A stretch of 64,000 bases of DNA from Microglena sp. YARC (taxonomy: Eukaryota; Chlorophyta; Chlorophyceae; Chlamydomonadales; Chlamydomonadaceae). Position 1 is the stretch's first letter. Every line of letters starts with the position of its first letter. The stretch is taken from contig CM039466.1 in assembly GCA_022414725.1 (NCBI GenBank), forward strand, positions 10,765,247 to 10,829,246, in the 5' to 3' direction. Both the position numbers and the translations under genes were made by a program. The notes under the pieces are model-generated. The model saw only the letters and a program-made list of their open reading frames with translations. It was not told the origin of the DNA and did not search any database. Of this stretch, positions 29,101 to 44,100 are shown in pieces.

Positions 29101-32100
29101 TTGCATCCTTTCTTCTACATTTATCTACATGTATCTACATTTGCATCCTTTCTTCTACATTTATCTACATGTATCTACATTTGCATCCTTTCTTCTACAT
29201 TTATCTACATGTATCTACATTTGCATCCTTTCTTCTACATTTATCTACATGTATCTACATTTGCATCCTTTCTTCTACATTTATCTACATGTATCTACAT
29301 TTGCATCCTTTCTTCTACATTTATCTACATGTATCTACATTTGCATCCTTTCTTCTACATTTATCTACATGTATCTACATTTGCATCCTTTCTTCTACAT
29401 TTATCTACATGTATCTACATTTGCATCCTTTCTTCTACATTTATCTACATGTATCTACATTTGCATCCTTTCTTCTACATTTATCTACATGTATCTACAT
29501 TTGCATCCTTTCTTCTACATTTATCTACATGTATCTACATTTGCATCCTTTCTTCTACATTTATCTACATGTATCTACATTTGCATCCTTTCTTCTACAT
29601 TTATCTACATGTATCTACATTTGCATCCTTTCTTCTACATTTATCTACATGTATCTACATTTGCATCCTTTCTTCTACATTTATCTACATGTATCTACAT
29701 TTGCATCCTTTCTTCTACATTTATCTACATGTATCTACATTTGCATCCTTTCTTCTACATTTATCTACATGTATCTACATTTGCATCCTTTCTTCTACAT
29801 TTATCTACATGTATCTACATTTGCATCCTTTCTTCTACATTTATCTACATGTATCTACATTTGCATCCTTTCTTCTACATTTATCTACATGTATCTACAT
29901 TTGCATCCTTTCTTCTACATTTATCTACATGTATCTACATTTGCATCCTTTCTTCTACATTTATCTACATGTATCTACATTTGCATCCTTTCTTCTACAT
30001 TTATCTACATGTATCTACATTTGCATCCTTTCTTCTACATTTATCTACATGTATCTACATTTGCATCCTTTCTTCTACATTTATCTACATGTATCTACAT
30101 TTGCATCCTTTCTTCTACATTTATCTACATGTATCTACATTTGCATCCTTTCTTCTACATTTATCTACATGTATCTACATTTGCATCCTTTCTTCTACAT
30201 TTATCTACATGTATCTACATTTGCATCCTTTCTTCTACATTTATCTACATGTATCTACATTTGCATCCTTTCTTCTACATTTATCTACATGTATCTACAT
30301 TTGCATCCTTTCTTCTACATTTATCTACATGTATCTACATTTGCATCCTTTCTTCTACATTTATCTACATGTATCTACATTTGCATCCTTTCTTCTACAT
30401 TTATCTACATGTATCTACATTTGCATCCTTTCTTCTACATTTATCTACATGTATCTACATTTGCATCCTTTCTTCTACATTTATCTACATGTATCTACAT
30501 TTGCATCCTTTCTTCTACATTTATCTACATGTATCTACATTTGCATCCTTTCTTCTACATTTATCTACATGTATCTACATTTGCATCCTTTCTTCTACAT
30601 TTATCTACATGTATCTACATTTGCATCCTTTCTTCTACATTTATCTACATGTATCTACATTTGCATCCTTTCTTCTACATTTATCTACATGTATCTACAT
30701 TTGCATCCTTTCTTCTACATTTATCTACATGTATCTACATTTGCATCCTTTCTTCTACATTTATCTACATGTATCTACATTTGCATCCTTTCTTCTACAT
30801 TTATCTACATGTATCTACATTTGCATCCTTTCTTCTACATTTATCTACATGTATCTACATTTGCATCCTTTCTTCTACATTTATCTACATGTATCTACAT
30901 TTGCATCCTTTCTTCTACATTTATCTACATGTATCTACATTTGCATCCTTTCTTCTACATTTATCTACATGTATCTACATTTGCATCCTTTCTTCTACAT
31001 TTATCTACATGTATCTACATTTGCATCCTTTCTTCTACATTTATCTACATGTATCTACATTTGCATCCTTTCTTCTACATTTATCTACATGTATCTACAT
31101 TTGCATCCTTTCTTCTACATTTATCTACATGTATCTACATTTGCATCCTTTCTTCTACATTTATCTACATGTATCTACATTTGCATCCTTTCTTCTACAT
31201 TTATCTACATGTATCTACATTTGCATCCTTTCTTCTACATTTATCTACATGTATCTACATTTGCATCCTTTCTTCTACATTTATCTACATGTATCTACAT
31301 TTGCATCCTTTCTTCTACATTTATCTACATGTATCTACATTTGCATCCTTTCTTCTACATTTATCTACATGTATCTACATTTGCATCCTTTCTTCTACAT
31401 TTATCTACATGTATCTACATTTGCATCCTTTCTTCTACATTTATCTACATGTATCTACATTTGCATCCTTTCTTCTACATTTATCTACATGTATCTACAT
31501 TTGCATCCTTTCTTCTACATTTATCTACATGTATCTACATTTGCATCCTTTCTTCTACATTTATCTACATGTATCTACATTTGCATCCTTTCTTCTACAT
31601 TTATCTACATGTATCTACATTTGCATCCTTTCTTCTACATTTATCTACATGTATCTACATTTGCATCCTTTCTTCTACATTTATCTACATGTATCTACAT
31701 TTGCATCCTTTCTTCTACATTTATCTACATGTATCTACATTTGCATCCTTTCTTCTACATTTATCTACATGTATCTACATTTGCATCCTTTCTTCTACAT
31801 TTATCTACATGTATCTACATTTGCATCCTTTCTTCTACATTTATCTACATGTATCTACATTTGCATCCTTTCTTCTACATTTATCTACATGTATCTACAT
31901 TTGCATCCTTTCTTCTACATTTATCTACATGTATCTACATTTGCATCCTTTCTTCTACATTTATCTACATGTATCTACATTTGCATCCTTTCTTCTACAT
32001 TTATCTACATGTATCTACATTTGCATCCTTTCTTCTACATTTATCTACATGTATCTACATTTGCATCCTTTCTTCTACATTTATCTACATGTATCTACAT

Positions 32101-35100
32101 TTGCATCCTTTCTTCTACATTTATCTACATGTATCTACATTTGCATCCTTTCTTCTACATTTATCTACATGTATCTACATTTGCATCCTTTCTTCTACAT
32201 TTATCTACATGTATCTACATTTGCATCCTTTCTTCTACATTTATCTACATGTATCTACATTTGCATCCTTTCTTCTACATTTATCTACATGTATCTACAT
32301 TTGCATCCTTTCTTCTACATTTATCTACATGTATCTACATTTGCATCCTTTCTTCTACATTTATCTACATGTATCTACATTTGCATCCTTTCTTCTACAT
32401 TTATCTACATGTATCTACATTTGCATCCTTTCTTCTACATTTATCTACATGTATCTACATTTGCATCCTTTCTTCTACATTTATCTACATGTATCTACAT
32501 TTGCATCCTTTCTTCTACATTTATCTACATGTATCTACATTTGCATCCTTTCTTCTACATTTATCTACATGTATCTACATTTGCATCCTTTCTTCTACAT
32601 TTATCTACATGTATCTACATTTGCATCCTTTCTTCTACATTTATCTACATGTATCTACATTTGCATCCTTTCTTCTACATTTATCTACATGTATCTACAT
32701 TTGCATCCTTTCTTCTACATTTATCTACATGTATCTACATTTGCATCCTTTCTTCTACATTTATCTACATGTATCTACATTTGCATCCTTTCTTCTACAT
32801 TTATCTACATGTATCTACATTTGCATCCTTTCTTCTACATTTATCTACATGTATCTACATTTGCATCCTTTCTTCTACATTTATCTACATGTATCTACAT
32901 TTGCATCCTTTCTTCTACATTTATCTACATGTATCTACATTTGCATCCTTTCTTCTACATTTATCTACATGTATCTACATTTGCATCCTTTCTTCTACAT
33001 TTATCTACATGTATCTACATTTGCATCCTTTCTTCTACATTTATCTACATGTATCTACATTTGCATCCTTTCTTCTACATTTATCTACATGTATCTACAT
33101 TTGCATCCTTTCTTCTACATTTATCTACATGTATCTACATTTGCATCCTTTCTTCTACATTTATCTACATGTATCTACATTTGCATCCTTTCTTCTACAT
33201 TTATCTACATGTATCTACATTTGCATCCTTTCTTCTACATTTATCTACATGTATCTACATTTGCATCCTTTCTTCTACATTTATCTACATGTATCTACAT
33301 TTGCATCCTTTCTTCTACATTTATCTACATGTATCTACATTTGCATCCTTTCTTCTACATTTATCTACATGTATCTACATTTGCATCCTTTCTTCTACAT
33401 TTATCTACATGTATCTACATTTGCATCCTTTCTTCTACATTTATCTACATGTATCTACATTTGCATCCTTTCTTCTACATTTATCTACATGTATCTACAT
33501 TTGCATCCTTTCTTCTACATTTATCTACATGTATCTACATTTGCATCCTTTCTTCTACATTTATCTACATGTATCTACATTTGCATCCTTTCTTCTACAT
33601 TTATCTACATGTATCTACATTTGCATCCTTTCTTCTACATTTATCTACATGTATCTACATTTGCATCCTTTCTTCTACATTTATCTACATGTATCTACAT
33701 TTGCATCCTTTCTTCTACATTTATCTACATGTATCTACATTTGCATCCTTTCTTCTACATTTATCTACATGTATCTACATTTGCATCCTTTCTTCTACAT
33801 TTATCTACATGTATCTACATTTGCATCCTTTCTTCTACATTTATCTACATGTATCTACATTTGCATCCTTTCTTCTACATTTATCTACATGTATCTACAT
33901 TTGCATCCTTTCTTCTACATTTATCTACATGTATCTACATTTGCATCCTTTCTTCTACATTTATCTACATGTATCTACATTTGCATCCTTTCTTCTACAT
34001 TTATCTACATGTATCTACATTTGCATCCTTTCTTCTACATTTATCTACATGTATCTACATTTGCATCCTTTCTTCTACATTTATCTACATGTATCTACAT
34101 TTGCATCCTTTCTTCTACATTTATCTACATGTATCTACATTTGCATCCTTTCTTCTACATTTATCTACATGTATCTACATTTGCATCCTTTCTTCTACAT
34201 TTATCTACATGTATCTACATTTGCATCCTTTCTTCTACATTTATCTACATGTATCTACATTTGCATCCTTTCTTCTACATTTATCTACATGTATCTACAT
34301 TTGCATCCTTTCTTCTACATTTATCTACATGTATCTACATTTGCATCCTTTCTTCTACATTTATCTACATGTATCTACATTTGCATCCTTTCTTCTACAT
34401 TTATCTACATGTATCTACATTTGCATCCTTTCTTCTACATTTATCTACATGTATCTACATTTGCATCCTTTCTTCTACATTTATCTACATGTATCTACAT
34501 TTGCATCCTTTCTTCTACATTTATCTACATGTATCTACATTTGCATCCTTTCTTCTACATTTATCTACATGTATCTACATTTGCATCCTTTCTTCTACAT
34601 TTATCTACATGTATCTACATTTGCATCCTTTCTTCTACATTTATCTACATGTATCTACATTTGCATCCTTTCTTCTACATTTATCTACATGTATCTACAT
34701 TTGCATCCTTTCTTCTACATTTATCTACATGTATCTACATTTGCATCCTTTCTTCTACATTTATCTACATGTATCTACATTTGCATCCTTTCTTCTACAT
34801 TTATCTACATGTATCTACATTTGCATCCTTTCTTCTACATTTATCTACATGTATCTACATTTGCATCCTTTCTTCTACATTTATCTACATGTATCTACAT
34901 TTGCATCCTTTCTTCTACATTTATCTACATGTATCTACATTTGCATCCTTTCTTCTACATTTATCTACATGTATCTACATTTGCATCCTTTCTTCTACAT
35001 TTATCTACATGTATCTACATTTGCATCCTTTCTTCTACATTTATCTACATGTATCTACATTTGCATCCTTTCTTCTACATTTATCTACATGTATCTACAT

Positions 35101-38100
35101 TTGCATCCTTTCTTCTACATTTATCTACATGTATCTACATTTGCATCCTTTCTTCTACATTTATCTACATGTATCTACATTTGCATCCTTTCTTCTACAT
35201 TTATCTACATGTATCTACATTTGCATCCTTTCTTCTACATTTATCTACATGTATCTACATTTGCATCCTTTCTTCTACATTTATCTACATGTATCTACAT
35301 TTGCATCCTTTCTTCTACATTTAGCTACATGTATCTACATTTGCATCCTTTCTTCTACATTTATCTACATGTATCTACATTTGCATCCTTTCTTCTACAT
35401 TTATCTACATGTATCTACATTTGCATCCTTTCTTCTACATTTATCTACATGTATCTACATTTGCATCCTTTCTTCTACATTTATCTACATGTATCTACAT
35501 TTGCATCCTTTCTTCTACATTTATCTACATGTATCTACATTTGCATCCTTTCTTCTACATTTATCTACATGTATCTACATTTGCATCCTTTCTTCTACAT
35601 TTATCTACATGTATCTACATTTGCATCCTTTCTTCTACATTTATCTACATGTATCTACATTTGCATCCTTTCTTCTACATTTATCTACATGTATCTACAT
35701 TTGCATCCTTTCTTCTACATTTATCTACATGTATCTACATTTGCATCCTTTCTTCTACATTTATCTACATGTATCTACATTTGCATCCTTTCTTCTACAT
35801 TTATCTACATGTATCTACATTTGCATCCTTTCTTCTACATTTATCTACATGTATCTACATTTGCATCCTTTCTTCTACATTTATCTACATGTATCTACAT
35901 TTGCATCCTTTCTTCTACATTTATCTACATGTATCTACATTTGCATCCTTTCTTCTACATTTATCTACATGTATCTACATTTGCATCCTTTCTTCTACAT
36001 TTATCTACATGTATCTACATTTGCATCCTTTCTTCTACATTTATCTACATGTATCTACATTTGCATCCTTTCTTCTACATTTATCTACATGTATCTACAT
36101 TTGCATCCTTTCTTCTACATTTATCTACATGTATCTACATTTGCATCCTTTCTTCTACATTTATCTACATGTATCTACATTTGCATCCTTTCTTCTACAT
36201 TTATCTACATGTATCTACATTTGCATCCTTTCTTCTACATTTATCTACATGTATCTACATTTGCATCCTTTCTTCTACATTTATCTACATGTATCTACAT
36301 TTGCATCCTTTCTTCTACATTTATCTACATGTATCTACATTTGCATCCTTTCTTCTACATTTATCTACATGTATCTACATTTGCATCCTTTCTTCTACAT
36401 TTATCTACATGTATCTACATTTGCATCCTTTCTTCTACATTTATCTACATGTATCTACATTTGCATCCTTTCTTCTACATTTATCTACATGTATCTACAT
36501 TTGCATCCTTTCTTCTACATTTATCTACATGTATCTACATTTGCATCCTTTCTTCTACATTTATCTACATGTATCTACATTTGCATCCTTTCTTCTACAT
36601 TTATCTACATGTATCTACATTTGCATCCTTTCTTCTACATTTATCTACATGTATCTACATTTGCATCCTTTCTTCTACATTTATCTACATGTATCTACAT
36701 TTGCATCCTTTCTTCTACATTTATCTACATGTATCTACATTTGCATCCTTTCTTCTACATTTATCTACATGTATCTACATTTGCATCCTTTCTTCTACAT
36801 TTATCTACATGTATCTACATTTGCATCCTTTCTTCTACATTTATCTACATGTATCTACATTTGCATCCTTTCTTCTACATTTATCTACATGTATCTACAT
36901 TTGCATCCTTTCTTCTACATTTATCTACATGTATCTACATTTGCATCCTTTCTTCTACATTTATCTACATGTATCTACATTTGCATCCTTTCTTCTACAT
37001 TTATCTACATGTATCTACATTTGCATCCTTTCTTCTACATTTATCTACATGTATCTACATTTGCATCCTTTCTTCTACATTTATCTACATGTATCTACAT
37101 TTGCATCCTTTCTTCTACATTTATCTACATGTATCTACATTTGCATCCTTTCTTCTACATTTATCTACATGTATCTACATTTGCATCCTTTCTTCTACAT
37201 TTATCTACATGTATCTACATTTGCATCCTTTCTTCTACATTTATCTACATGTATCTACATTTGCATCCTTTCTTCTACATTTATCTACATGTATCTACAT
37301 TTGCATCCTTTCTTCTACATTTATCTACATGTATCTACATTTGCATCCTTTCTTCTACATTTATCTACATGTATCTACATTTGCATCCTTTCTTCTACAT
37401 TTATCTACATGTATCTACATTTGCATCCTTTCTTCTACATTTATCTACATGTATCTACATTTGCATCCTTTCTTCTACATTTATCTACATGTATCTACAT
37501 TTGCATCCTTTCTTCTACATTTATCTACATGTATCTACATTTGCATCCTTTCTTCTACATTTATCTACATGTATCTACATTTGCATCCTTTCTTCTACAT
37601 TTATCTACATGTATCTACATTTGCATCCTTTCTTCTACATTTATCTACATGTATCTACATTTGCATCCTTTCTTCTACATTTATCTACATGTATCTACAT
37701 TTGCATCCTTTCTTCTACATTTATCTACATGTATCTACATTTGCATCCTTTCTTCTACATTTATCTACATGTATCTACATTTGCATCCTTTCTTCTACAT
37801 TTATCTACATGTATCTACATTTGCATCCTTTCTTCTACATTTATCTACATGTATCTACATTTGCATCCTTTCTTCTACATTTATCTACATGTATCTACAT
37901 TTGCATCCTTTCTTCTACATTTATCTACATGTATCTACATTTGCATCCTTTCTTCTACATTTATCTACATGTATCTACATTTGCATCCTTTCTTCTACAT
38001 TTATCTACATGTATCTACATTTGCATCCTTTCTTCTACATTTATCTACATGTATCTACATTTGCATCCTTTCTTCTACATTTATCTACATGTATCTACAT

Positions 38101-41100
38101 TTGCATCCTTTCTTCTACATTTATCTACATGTATCTACATTTGCATCCTTTCTTCTACATTTATCTACATGTATCTACATTTGCATCCTTTCTTCTACAT
38201 TTATCTACATGTATCTACATTTGCATCCTTTCTTCTACATTTATCTACATGTATCTACATTTGCATCCTTTCTTCTACATTTATCTACATGTATCTACAT
38301 TTGCATCCTTTCTTCTACATTTATCTACATGTATCTACATTTGCATCCTTTCTTCTACATTTATCTACATGTATCTACATTTGCATCCTTTCTTCTACAT
38401 TTATCTACATGTATCTACATTTGCATCCTTTCTTCTACATTTATCTACATGTATCTACATTTGCATCCTTTCTTCTACATTTATCTACATGTATCTACAT
38501 TTGCATCCTTTCTTCTACATTTATCTACATGTATCTACATTTGCATCCTTTCTTCTACATTTATCTACATGTATCTACATTTGCATCCTTTCTTCTACAT
38601 TTATCTACATGTATCTACATTTGCATCCTTTCTTCTACATTTATCTACATGTATCTACATTTGCATCCTTTCTTCTACATTTATCTACATGTATCTACAT
38701 TTGCATCCTTTCTTCTACATTTATCTACATGTATCTACATTTGCATCCTTTCTTCTACATTTATCTACATGTATCTACATTTGCATCCTTTCTTCTACAT
38801 TTATCTACATGTATCTACATTTGCATCCTTTCTTCTACATTTAGCTACATGTATCTACATTTGCATCCTTTCTTCTACATTTATCTACATGTATCTACAT
38901 TTGCATCCTTTCTTCTACATTTATCTACATGTATCTACATTTGCATCCTTTCTTCTACATTTATCTACATGTATCTACATTTGCATCCTTTCTTCTACAT
39001 TTATCTACATGTATCTACATTTGCATCCTTTCTTCTACATTTATCTACATGTATCTACATTTGCATCCTTTCTTCTACATTTATCTACATGTATCTACAT
39101 TTGCATCCTTTCTTCTACATTTATCTACATGTATCTACATTTGCATCCTTTCTTCTACATTTATCTACATGTATCTACATTTGCATCCTTTCTTCTACAT
39201 TTATCTACATGTATCTACATTTGCATCCTTTCTTCTACATTTATCTACATGTATCTACATTTGCATCCTTTCTTCTACATTTATCTACATGTATCTACAT
39301 TTGCATCCTTTCTTCTACATTTATCTACATGTATCTACATTTGCATCCTTTCTTCTACATTTATCTACATGTATCTACATTTGCATCCTTTCTTCTACAT
39401 TTATCTACATGTATCTACATTTGCATCCTTTCTTCTACATTTATCTACATGTATCTACATTTGCATCCTTTCTTCTACATTTATCTACATGTATCTACAT
39501 TTGCATCCTTTCTTCTACATTTATCTACATGTATCTACATTTGCATCCTTTCTTCTACATTTATCTACATGTATCTACATTTGCATCCTTTCTTCTACAT
39601 TTATCTACATGTATCTACATTTGCATCCTTTCTTCTACATTTATCTACATGTATCTACATTTGCATCCTTTCTTCTACATTTATCTACATGTATCTACAT
39701 TTGCATCCTTTCTTCTACATTTATCTACATGTATCTACATTTGCATCCTTTCTTCTACATTTATCTACATGTATCTACATTTGCATCCTTTCTTCTACAT
39801 TTATCTACATGTATCTACATTTGCATCCTTTCTTCTACATTTATCTACATGTATCTACATTTGCATCCTTTCTTCTACATTTATCTACATGTATCTACAT
39901 TTGCATCCTTTCTTCTACATTTATCTACATGTATCTACATTTGCATCCTTTCTTCTACATTTATCTACATGTATCTACATTTGCATCCTTTCTTCTACAT
40001 TTATCTACATGTATCTACATTTGCATCCTTTCTTCTACATTTATCTACATGTATCTACATTTGCATCCTTTCTTCTACATTTATCTACATGTATCTACAT
40101 TTGCATCCTTTCTTCTACATTTATCTACATGTATCTACATTTGCATCCTTTCTTCTACATTTATCTACATGTATCTACATTTGCATCCTTTCTTCTACAT
40201 TTATCTACATGTATCTACATTTGCATCCTTTCTTCTACATTTATCTACATGTATCTACATTTGCATCCTTTCTTCTACATTTATCTACATGTATCTACAT
40301 TTGCATCCTTTCTTCTACATTTATCTACATGTATCTACATTTGCATCCTTTCTTCTACATTTATCTACATGTATCTACATTTGCATCCTTTCTTCTACAT
40401 TTATCTACATGTATCTACATTTGCATCCTTTCTTCTACATTTATCTACATGTATCTACATTTGCATCCTTTCTTCTACATTTATCTACATGTATCTACAT
40501 TTGCATCCTTTCTTCTACATTTTATCTACATGTATCTACATTTGCATCCTTTCTTCTACATTTATCTACATGTATCTACATTTGCATCCTTTCTTCTACA
40601 TTTATCTACATGTATCTACATTTGCATCCTTTCTTCTACATTTATCTACATGTATCTACATTTGCATCCTTTCTTCTACATTTATCTACATGTATCTACA
40701 TTTGCATCCTTTCTTCTACATTTATCTACATGTATCTACATTTGCATCCTTTCTTCTACATTTATCTACATGTATCTACATTTGCATCCTTTCTTCTACA
40801 TTTATCTACATGTATCTACATTTGCATCCTTTCTTCTACATTTATCTACATGTATCTACATTTGCATCCTTTCTTCTACATTTATCTACATGTATCTACA
40901 TTTGCATCCTTTCTTCTACATTTATCTACATGTATCTACATTTGCATCCTTTCTTCTACATTTATCTACATGTATCTACATTTGCATCCTTTCTTCTACA
41001 TTTATCTACATGTATCTACATTTGCATCCTTTCTTCTACATTTAGCTACATGTATCTACATTTGCATCCTTTCTTCTACATTTATCTACATGTATCTACA

Positions 41101-44100
41101 TTTGCATCCTTTCTTCTACATTTATCTACATGTATCTACATTTGCATCCTTTCTTCTACATTTATCTACATGTATCTACATTTGCATCCTTTCTTCTACA
41201 TTTATCTACATGTATCTACATTTGCATCCTTTCTTCTACATTTATCTACATGTATCTACATTTGCATCCTTTCTTCTACATTTATCTACATGTATCTACA
41301 TTTGCATCCTTTCTTCTACATTTATCTACATGTATCTACATTTGCATCCTTTCTTCTACATTTATCTACATGTATCTACATTTGCATCCTTTCTTCTACA
41401 TTTATCTACATGTATCTACATTTGCATCCTTTCTTCTACATTTATCTACATGTATCTACATTTGCATCCTTTCTTCTACATTTATCTACATGTATCTACA
41501 TTTGCATCCTTTCTTCTACATTTATCTACATGTATCTACATTTGCATCCTTTCTTCTACATTTATCTACATGTATCTACATTTGCATCCTTTCTTCTACA
41601 TTTATCTACATGTATCTACATTTGCATCCTTTCTTCTACATTTATCTACATGTATCTACATTTGCATCCTTTCTTCTACATTTATCTACATGTATCTACA
41701 TTTTTGCATCCTTTCTTCTACATTTATCTACATGTATCTACATTTGCATCCTTTCTTCTACATTTATCTACATGTATCTACATTTGCATCCTTTCTTCTA
41801 CATTTATCTACATGTATCTACATTTGCATCCTTTCTTCTACATTTATCTACATGTATCTACATTTGCATCCTTTCTTCTACATTTATCTACATGTATCTA
41901 CATTTGCATCCTTTCTTCTACATTTATCTACATGTATCTACATTTGCATCCTTTCTTCTACATTTAGCTACATGTATCTACATTTGCATCCTTTCTTCTA
42001 CATTTATCTACATGTATCTACATTTGCATCCTTTCTTCTACATTTATCTACATGTATCTACATTTGCATCCTTTCTTCTACATTTTAGCTACATGTATCT
42101 ACATTTGCATCCTTTCTTCTACATTTATCTACATGTATCTACATTTGCATCCTTTCTTCTACATTTATCTACATGTATCTACATTTGCATCCTTTTTCTT
42201 CTACATTTATCTACATGTATCTACATATTGCATCCTTTCTTCTACATTTATCTACATGTATCTACAATTTTGCATCCTTTCTTCTACATTTATCTACATG
42301 TATCTACATTCTTGCATCCTTTCTTCTACATTTATCTACATGTATCTACATTTGCATCCTTTCTTCTACATTTAGCTACATGTATCTACATTTGCATCCT
42401 TTCTTCTACTTTATCTACATGTATCTACATTTGCATCCTTTCTTCTACATTTATCTACATGTATCTACATTTGCATCCTTTCTTCTACATTTATCTACAT
42501 GTATCTACATTTGATCCTTTCTTCTACATTTCTACATGTATCTACATTTGCATCCTTTCTTCTACATTTATCTACATGTATCTACATTTGCATCCTTTCT
42601 TCTACATTTATCTACATGTATCTACATTTGCATCCTTTCTTCTACATTTATCTACATGTATCTACATTTGCATCCTTTCTTCACATTATCTACATGTATC
42701 TACATTTGCATCCTTTCTCTACATTTATCTACATGTATCTACATTTGCATCCTTTCTTCTACATTTAGCTACATGTATCTACATTTGCATCCTTTCTTCT
42801 ACATTTATCTACATGTATCTACATTTGCATCCTTTCTTCTACATTTATCTACATGTATCTACCATCCTTTCTTCTACATTTATCTACATGTATCTACATT
42901 TGCATCCTTTCTTCTACATTTATCTACATGTATCTACATTTGCATCCTTTCTTTACATTTTCTACATGTATCTACATTTGCATCCTTTCTTCTACATTTA
43001 TCTACATGTATCTACATTTGCATCCTTTCTTCTACATTTATCTACATGTATCTACATTTGCATCCTTTCTTCTACATTATCTACATGTATCTACATTTGC
43101 ATCCTTTCTTCTACATTTATTCTACATGTATCTACATTTGCATCCTTTCTTCTACATTTATCTACATGTATCTACATTTGCATCCTTTCTTCTACATTTA
43201 TCTACATGTATCTACATTTGCATCCTTTCTTCTACATTTATCTACATGTATCTACATTTGCATCCTTTCTTCTACATTTATCTACATGTATCTACATTTG
43301 CATCCTTTCTTCTACATTTTATCTACATGTATCTACATTTGCATCCTTTCTTCTACATTTATCTACATGTATCTACATTTGCATCCTTTCTTCTACATTT
43401 ATCTACATGTATCTACATTTGCATCCTTTCTTCTACATTTATCTACATGTATCTACATTTGCATCCTTTCTTCTACATTTATCTACATGTATCTACATTT
43501 GCATCCTTTCTTCTACATTTATCTACATGTATCTACATTTGCATCCTTTCTTCTACATTTATACTACATGTATCTACATTTGCATCCTTTCTTCTACATT
43601 TATCTACATGTATCTACATTTGCATCCTTTCTTCTACATTTAGCTACATGTATCTACATTTGCATCCTTTCTTCTACATTTATGTACATGTATCTACATT
43701 TGCATCCTTTCTTCTACATTTATACATGTATATACTTGCATCCTTTCTTACACATTTATACATGTATCTACATTTGCATCCTTTCTTCTACATTTATCTA
43801 CATGTATCTACATTTGCATCCTTTCTTCTACATTTATCTACATGTATCTACATTTGCATCCTTTCTTCTACATTTATCTACATGTATCTACATTTGCATC
43901 CTTTCTTCTACATTTATCTACATGTATCTACATTTTGCATCCTTTCTTCTACATTTATCTACATGTATCTACATTTGCATCCTTTCTTCTACATTTATCT
44001 ACATGTATCTACATTTGCATCCTTTCTTCTACATTTATCTACATGTATCTACATTTGCATCTTTCTTCTACATTTATCTACATGTATCTACATTTGCATC

